Origin: Brachypodium distachyon
Lineage: Eukaryota; Streptophyta; Magnoliopsida; Poales; Poaceae
DNA: 64,000 nt
Assembly: GCF_000005505.3 (NCBI RefSeq)
Contig: NC_016133.3
Location: 33,938,737 to 34,002,736, forward strand
Direction of reading: 5' to 3'
The notes below the pieces were generated by a model, which searched no databases, had not been told where the DNA came from, and saw nothing but the letters and a program-made list of their open reading frames with translations. Position 1 is the stretch's first letter. Each line of letters opens with the position of its first letter. Of the stretch, positions 60,139 through 64,000 are shown in pieces. Both the position numbers and the translations under genes were made by a program.

Positions 60139-60814
60139 GGCCTCGACGTCGATCCGGTAGACGAGCAGGCGGCGTCGCTCGCGGCAGCTGGTCCGGTACG
60201 CCACGGCGAGGTGTGCCACCGCGAGCGACAGCGACAGCACCAGCATCGGCTCCGGCCCCTTCCCGGCCGCGGCGGCGCGGCCTGGCAGCACGGCTGCGGC
60301 CTTGGCCAGCACGTAGGCCACCGACCCCGCGGCGCTCGCCGCCACCGCCCACACGTACGCCGCGCCTCCTCCCCCGCACGCCGTGTACGCGCCTGAACAA
60401 AAAAACAGAGCTTCCAAATCAAATCGAAGCAGCAGCAATGGCGAGAAAATACGGTGGAGGATTCGGATGGTTACAGAGGATGAGGAGGGAGCGGGCGGCG
60501 GAGAGGGCGGGGAGGTCGACGAGCGAGGAGCGGAAGTCGAAGGCGCGCGCCTGGGCGAGCGCGGCGGGGAAGAAGGCGCGGTACGGCGTGTCGCCGGCGG
60601 CGCGGAGGTGCGCGGAGAGGAGCGCGGGCGGGAGGGCGAGGTCGAGGAGCACGACGAGCAGCGGGGAAGGCGCGCAGACGAGCAGCAGCGAGGCGAGCAT
60701 GGCGGCGAGGACGAAGGCCGTCTTGGCCCACCGCCAGGGACGCGCCCACAGCGGCTCGCCGCCGTGCTGCTGCTTGTGCGCCAGCGCCATGGCCAGCGGC
60801 AGCTTCTTCTCCAT
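60139..60814 (-). pseudogene. First two exons of a plant alpha/beta-hydrolase gene
   Basis: Exon 1 (60814-60475) and exon 2 (60392-60139) join in frame to give 198 residues. Starting MEKKLPLAMALAHK, they show a membrane span FVLAAMLASLLLVCAP, then FRSSLVDLPALSAARSLLILC, a second set of spans, and the phrase YRTSCRERRRLLVYRIDVEA. This is the N-terminal membrane region of the plant alpha/beta-hydrolase family of Arabidopsis At1g15490/At1g80280. A donor GTGAGT follows, but the catalytic exons are not found over the next 12 kb before the BELL gene. If intron 2 is retained, the protein ends 28 residues later. Either the gene is amputated or a transcript ends here. The catalytic half is missing, so hydrolase activity is not expected. 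Confidence 0.65.
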
Positions 60815-62570
60815 GTAATCCTCCTGCCGGCCAGCGGGAACGCACGGACAACGGATGGTTGATTCTAGCAGCCGTTGGCCGTGGTACCGGGCGTCCAATG
60901 GGGGTTCGGCGGCCGGATTCTTTTTAAGGCCGGGACGGCGAGGCGGGAGAGGGAGGGCGATCAAGTAGGGGAGGCAGGGCAGCGCAGCTGCGATGTGTTC
61001 GATGGGGATGAATGGGATGGTTTTTGGTTTGGTTTGCTTCGCCGCGTGGAGACCGACGGACGGTTGATGGGGACGTGGCGTGGTGGCGCTGCCGCTGGGT
61101 GACTTGTTGCGAGTTTGACCCACCCCCTTGCCCTTGCCCTTGCCGCGGCAGCAGCATTATAGCAACGGCCTCAATCCAAGCGCGGGAAACGTCCGTGTTT
61201 TTCTGCAGATGCTGAAGCTTCTTCGGCTCCAGTCTCTGCTCCTACGGTAACTGCCGGCGGAGACCACGATTCTTTCACCGTGTCAGGACCGGCCGGACCC
61301 CTGATTTCATCCTCGTTGCACACTTGTACTTGTACTTGGAGTCTTGGACCAGGACCAGGGAATGGTGAAAAGCACTGCCCCGTCAAAAAGGGTAGATTCC
61401 CGATTCCCGCAGGTAAAACACAACACAAAGGACGGGTGATTAGCACTCTGCGGGCGGGCCGGCCGGCCGGTGCAAAAGAATGAAAATAAATGACGTGTGC
61501 ACTGGATCGCGAAACTGAATAATGCCGGCCGGTGCAATCGCCCGGCAACACATGGCGCCCATGGGCTACATACGGGGGCAGCCGGACACATAATACTACG
61601 TGCGGCGCGGCGAGAGGCAGAGCCAAACCACAAAGGTCCAGAAGCCCGGACCACGTGACAGTATGTATGATGCACGTACGTAGGCCAAACACGCAACAAG
61701 ATACTAGTACCAATAACACGCACGGGTCGTCGAGATTTGAAAACATAAAAAATGGCACGGGGCCGTCCTGGTGCCGTCACGATCCGTGCATGCTCTTCTA
61801 GAACCGGAATGGGCATTTACATGCATGGAGGCGACGGGGTAACCGCTAACTGTAGGCAATATTAACAGCGCTAAACGAGCCGGCCAAATTACGATGAGTG
61901 ATATTGACGGGAGAAATAAAAGAAGAGAAGAGCCCGATAAACTCTCACCTCTTCTTGATCTGTTATATATCCAATGACAACTGCTAGTCTCTGCGGTTTC
62001 TAATTCGGCTGTTCTAGGACGTTACGATTTGGACTTTGGAGTTGGAGATGGAGCTGGGGTCGCGTTTGGATTTAGGGCCGGGGTTCTGTTCTGGAACGAC
62101 CAAGAACTATATATAATAACTAATTAAACGAACGCAGGAGTAATTAAATTAACAGGCGCATCGCCTTGTACTTTCTTAGGCCAGAGAGGATAGAGCTGGC
62201 GCACAGCACGTACGGACGACGTAGACGACGTCTTAGTGGGCATCAAGACAGATTGTTTTATAGCCTTTCTCGTCTTGTTTAATTAGCCATGGTACCAGTT
62301 TGTGTACTTCCACGCTACTAGAAGAACAAGTCAGAGATAAGCTTCGACACCTGCCTTTAGTCTTAAAAAAAGATGAGCTTCGATATCATAGAGCTAAATC
62401 TTCTTTTAATATGCACCAGCTCAATCAGTGTTGGCCTCGGAACAAAGTTGGAAACGTACGGAAGCACAACGAAGCAGGGTACTGCCGTACTGGAGACAGG
62501 TGAAGAGAATTGCAAGCAACACAAAAACAAAACAAAAGGACTAAGAATAAAAGCAGAAATATCATTATGC
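60815..62570. other. Upstream region of the hydrolase fragment, then intergenic
   Basis: 60815-61150 is the promoter and leader side of the minus-strand fragment. No gene is recognised from 61150 to 62570; GC-rich frames such as 61758-61171 lack domains. Confidence 0.5.
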
Positions 62571-62802
62571 AGCTTCATTTGGACAAGGCCCCCGGTCCGG
62601 GATGGCTTCGAAGGGTAAATTATTCGATTTACATTCTCAATACGCTCAAAAAGTTTTGGGGTGGGAATGGTACGGGCTTCATATATCTTAATTCTGCGAC
62701 CATCATTCTGCTTCCAGAGTCAAACTAAGGCCTTCTCTCCTACTGATTTCAAGGCACTCGGTCTAGTTCATAGCGAAGCTCATCACCAAAATCATGGTCA
62801 AA
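62571..62802 (+). mobile_element. Short LINE reverse transcriptase relic
   Basis: Plus-strand pieces read LDKAPGPGWLRR, FWGGNGTGFIYLNSATIILL and, after frame changes, AKLITKI. The order DKAPGPDGF, LNSAxIxLIPK, AKLITK is that of the start of plant LINE reverse transcriptase. The middle is collapsed and several bases are lost, so only a remnant survives. Confidence 0.65.
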
Positions 62803-62808
62803 AGTCAA

Positions 62809-63348
62809 GATGGTAACGGGGCCCCAAACCTGAAAATCCACGGGTTTTTAACCCATTAGGGGACAGGTTTGGGTCAAATTCAAACCCCTGGGTTTGCTCA
62901 TGGTCAAAAGTGAAAGCCAGTGGGTTTCCGGGTTCAAACCCGGTCCCGCACTCCCCGAACCTGGTACCCGTGAAACCCACGAAGACTCAATATGGCCCAT
63001 AAAAATGGCCTGGTACAGCCCATATTTCTATACCAAATGACATTGTTATATGTGAGAACTATATGATATTGTTATATGTGTGAAATTGTGCCTAAATTAT
63101 AATGTTTTGTCTTATCTTGGTGCTGAAACGGGTTGTTTTTCATTTATGTTGCTGCTGCAACTTTGGTTTCGTGCTGAAATGCTGGCGGGTTAGGGTTCAC
63201 CGACGGGGATGAAAAACCCGATGGGGACGGAGCTGGGAGAAAACTGAAACCCGCGACCGGGAACGGGGATGGGTCTGGGTCTGGGATGAAGGTCGCGGGG
63301 ACGGGTTTGGGCAGCCATTGGCCGGCGGGTTTCGTCCCCGTTGCCATC
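62809..63348 (+). mobile_element. hAT-like non-autonomous element
   Basis: Ends GATGGTAACGGGGCCCC and CCCCGTTGCCATC are inverted repeats, and AGTCAA occurs just outside both ends. The 540-bp interior has many CGGGTTT/AAACCCG words and no transposase. A second copy starts at 63865 in the same orientation. Confidence 0.6.
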
Positions 63349-63437
63349 CGGAGTCAAAAGGCAGTGGCGTAGCAAGATTTTAAAACCAGGGTGGTCCAAA
63401 TTTTTCTTCCCGCCACAATGTAAAATTGTTAATATAC

Positions 63438-63653
63438 TACTTTCTCCATTTCAGAAAACAATTCAAATAAATTTTTCTCATTTGTTCCACAATACACCTC
63501 ATTTAATTTTTCTCTTCATACCCGCACCCAGACAATAAATACTCACATCTATTTACTATTAATCCAATATGAAGGGTCAGACACTAGAAACAAGAGTTAG
63601 ATTGATCCAAGTACACAAATCTATACGAGGTGTATTTTGAAATGGAGCGAGTA
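63438..63653. repeat. MITE with TTTCTCCATTTCA ends
   Basis: TACTTTCTCCATTTCAGAAA pairs with TTTTGAAATGGAGCGAGTA over about 216 bp; the inner text also matches (CACAATACACCTC against GAGGTGTATTTTG). It sits between the two hAT-like copies. Confidence 0.65.
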
Positions 63654-63864
63654 CTATGGAATTCAATAAAAACACATATAGCAAGGGGAATCGCCGAAGT
63701 GTCGATCAACAATCCAGTCTCCGAGACCCATTTAGATCAAACCCACTATATCATATTGTCTCTGGACTGGATTTTTTGTTTTTTGGGCTGACATTATACA
63801 AGTATATTGGGCTGGACCAAAATCCCATGTGGGTCTATGGACCACCTTGGCACCCTTTTGTCAA

Positions 63865-64000
63865 GATGGCAATGGGCCCCGAAACCCAAAAACCCGCGGG
63901 TTTTTACCTCATTAGGGGACGGGTTTGGGTCAGATGCAATCCCCGCGGGTTTGCTCATGGGTCAAAAGTGAAACCCAGCGGGTTTCACGGGTTCAGACCC
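63865..64000 (+). mobile_element. Second hAT-like copy, cut by the window edge
   Basis: From GATGGCAATGGGCCCC onward it follows the copy at 62809 closely (GGGTTTTTACCTCATTAGGG, GGTTTGCTCATGGGTCAAAA). The right part is outside the window. Confidence 0.7.

Noticed and set aside
62925..62945. GGGTTCAAACCCGG as a tRNA T-arm
   Set aside because: No acceptor stem or anticodon arm around it; it is part of the CGGGTTT-rich hAT-like repeat.

Overview
This is nuclear DNA from a grass, most likely a pooid with a fairly compact genome. Genes are split by GT-AG introns, coding exons are GC-rich, and the gaps are full of small Stowaway-type MITEs whose ends carry the grass CTCCCTCCG motif. LINE fragments, a Tourist-like MITE and hAT-like pieces complete the repeat fraction. 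Nine host genes or gene parts can be modelled in 64 kb. That density would fit a Brachypodium-like genome, but I cannot name the species from sequence alone. No bacterial, organellar or viral genes were seen.

Left part (1-24.5 kb). A decayed LINE on the minus strand runs off the left edge (1 to about 4.3 kb). After it come a single-exon ornithine-cyclodeaminase/SARD4-like reductase (+, 4506-5507), a broken grass-specific DUF3615-like relic (-, 6.2-7.1 kb) and a Golgi GONST3-like nucleotide-sugar transporter with a 5'UTR intron (+, 8539-9651). Next are a complete six-exon group-B MAP kinase matching the rice MPK4 type (+, 12648-15653), a PPPDE/DeSI-type protease (+, 18083-20413) and, facing it, a SPARK-domain GPI-anchored protein with a 15-nt microexon (-, 21391-24022).

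Middle (24.5-42.7 kb). After a gene-poor stretch come a membrane-associated kinase regulator (-, 30433-31047), an RBM18-like RRM protein whose first coding exon is not found (-, 34650-35323) and a two-exon GT31/DUF604 glycosyltransferase (-, 38196-39951). A hairpin repeat and two short 5'-truncated LINE insertions with clear target-site duplications follow.

Right part (42.7-64 kb). A four-exon BEL1-like homeodomain gene (-, 43256-47606) is followed by a MITE-rich gap, a 3.3-kb frameshifted LINE (-, 52.9-56.2 kb), the first two exons only of a plant alpha/beta-hydrolase gene (-, 60139-60814), a LINE reverse-transcriptase scrap and hAT-like elements at the right edge.

The genes do not form a pathway: signalling (MAPK, kinase regulator), Golgi sugar metabolism (GONST3, GT31), pipecolate-type immune metabolism (SARD4-like), RNA binding and development (BELL) are separate loci. 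No convincing new multi-gene system was found. The most useful second looks are the microexon, the stop-free intron in the DeSI gene, the Tourist MITE in a probable 3'UTR intron of the MAP kinase, the amputated hydrolase gene, and several well-dated or nested repeat insertions.
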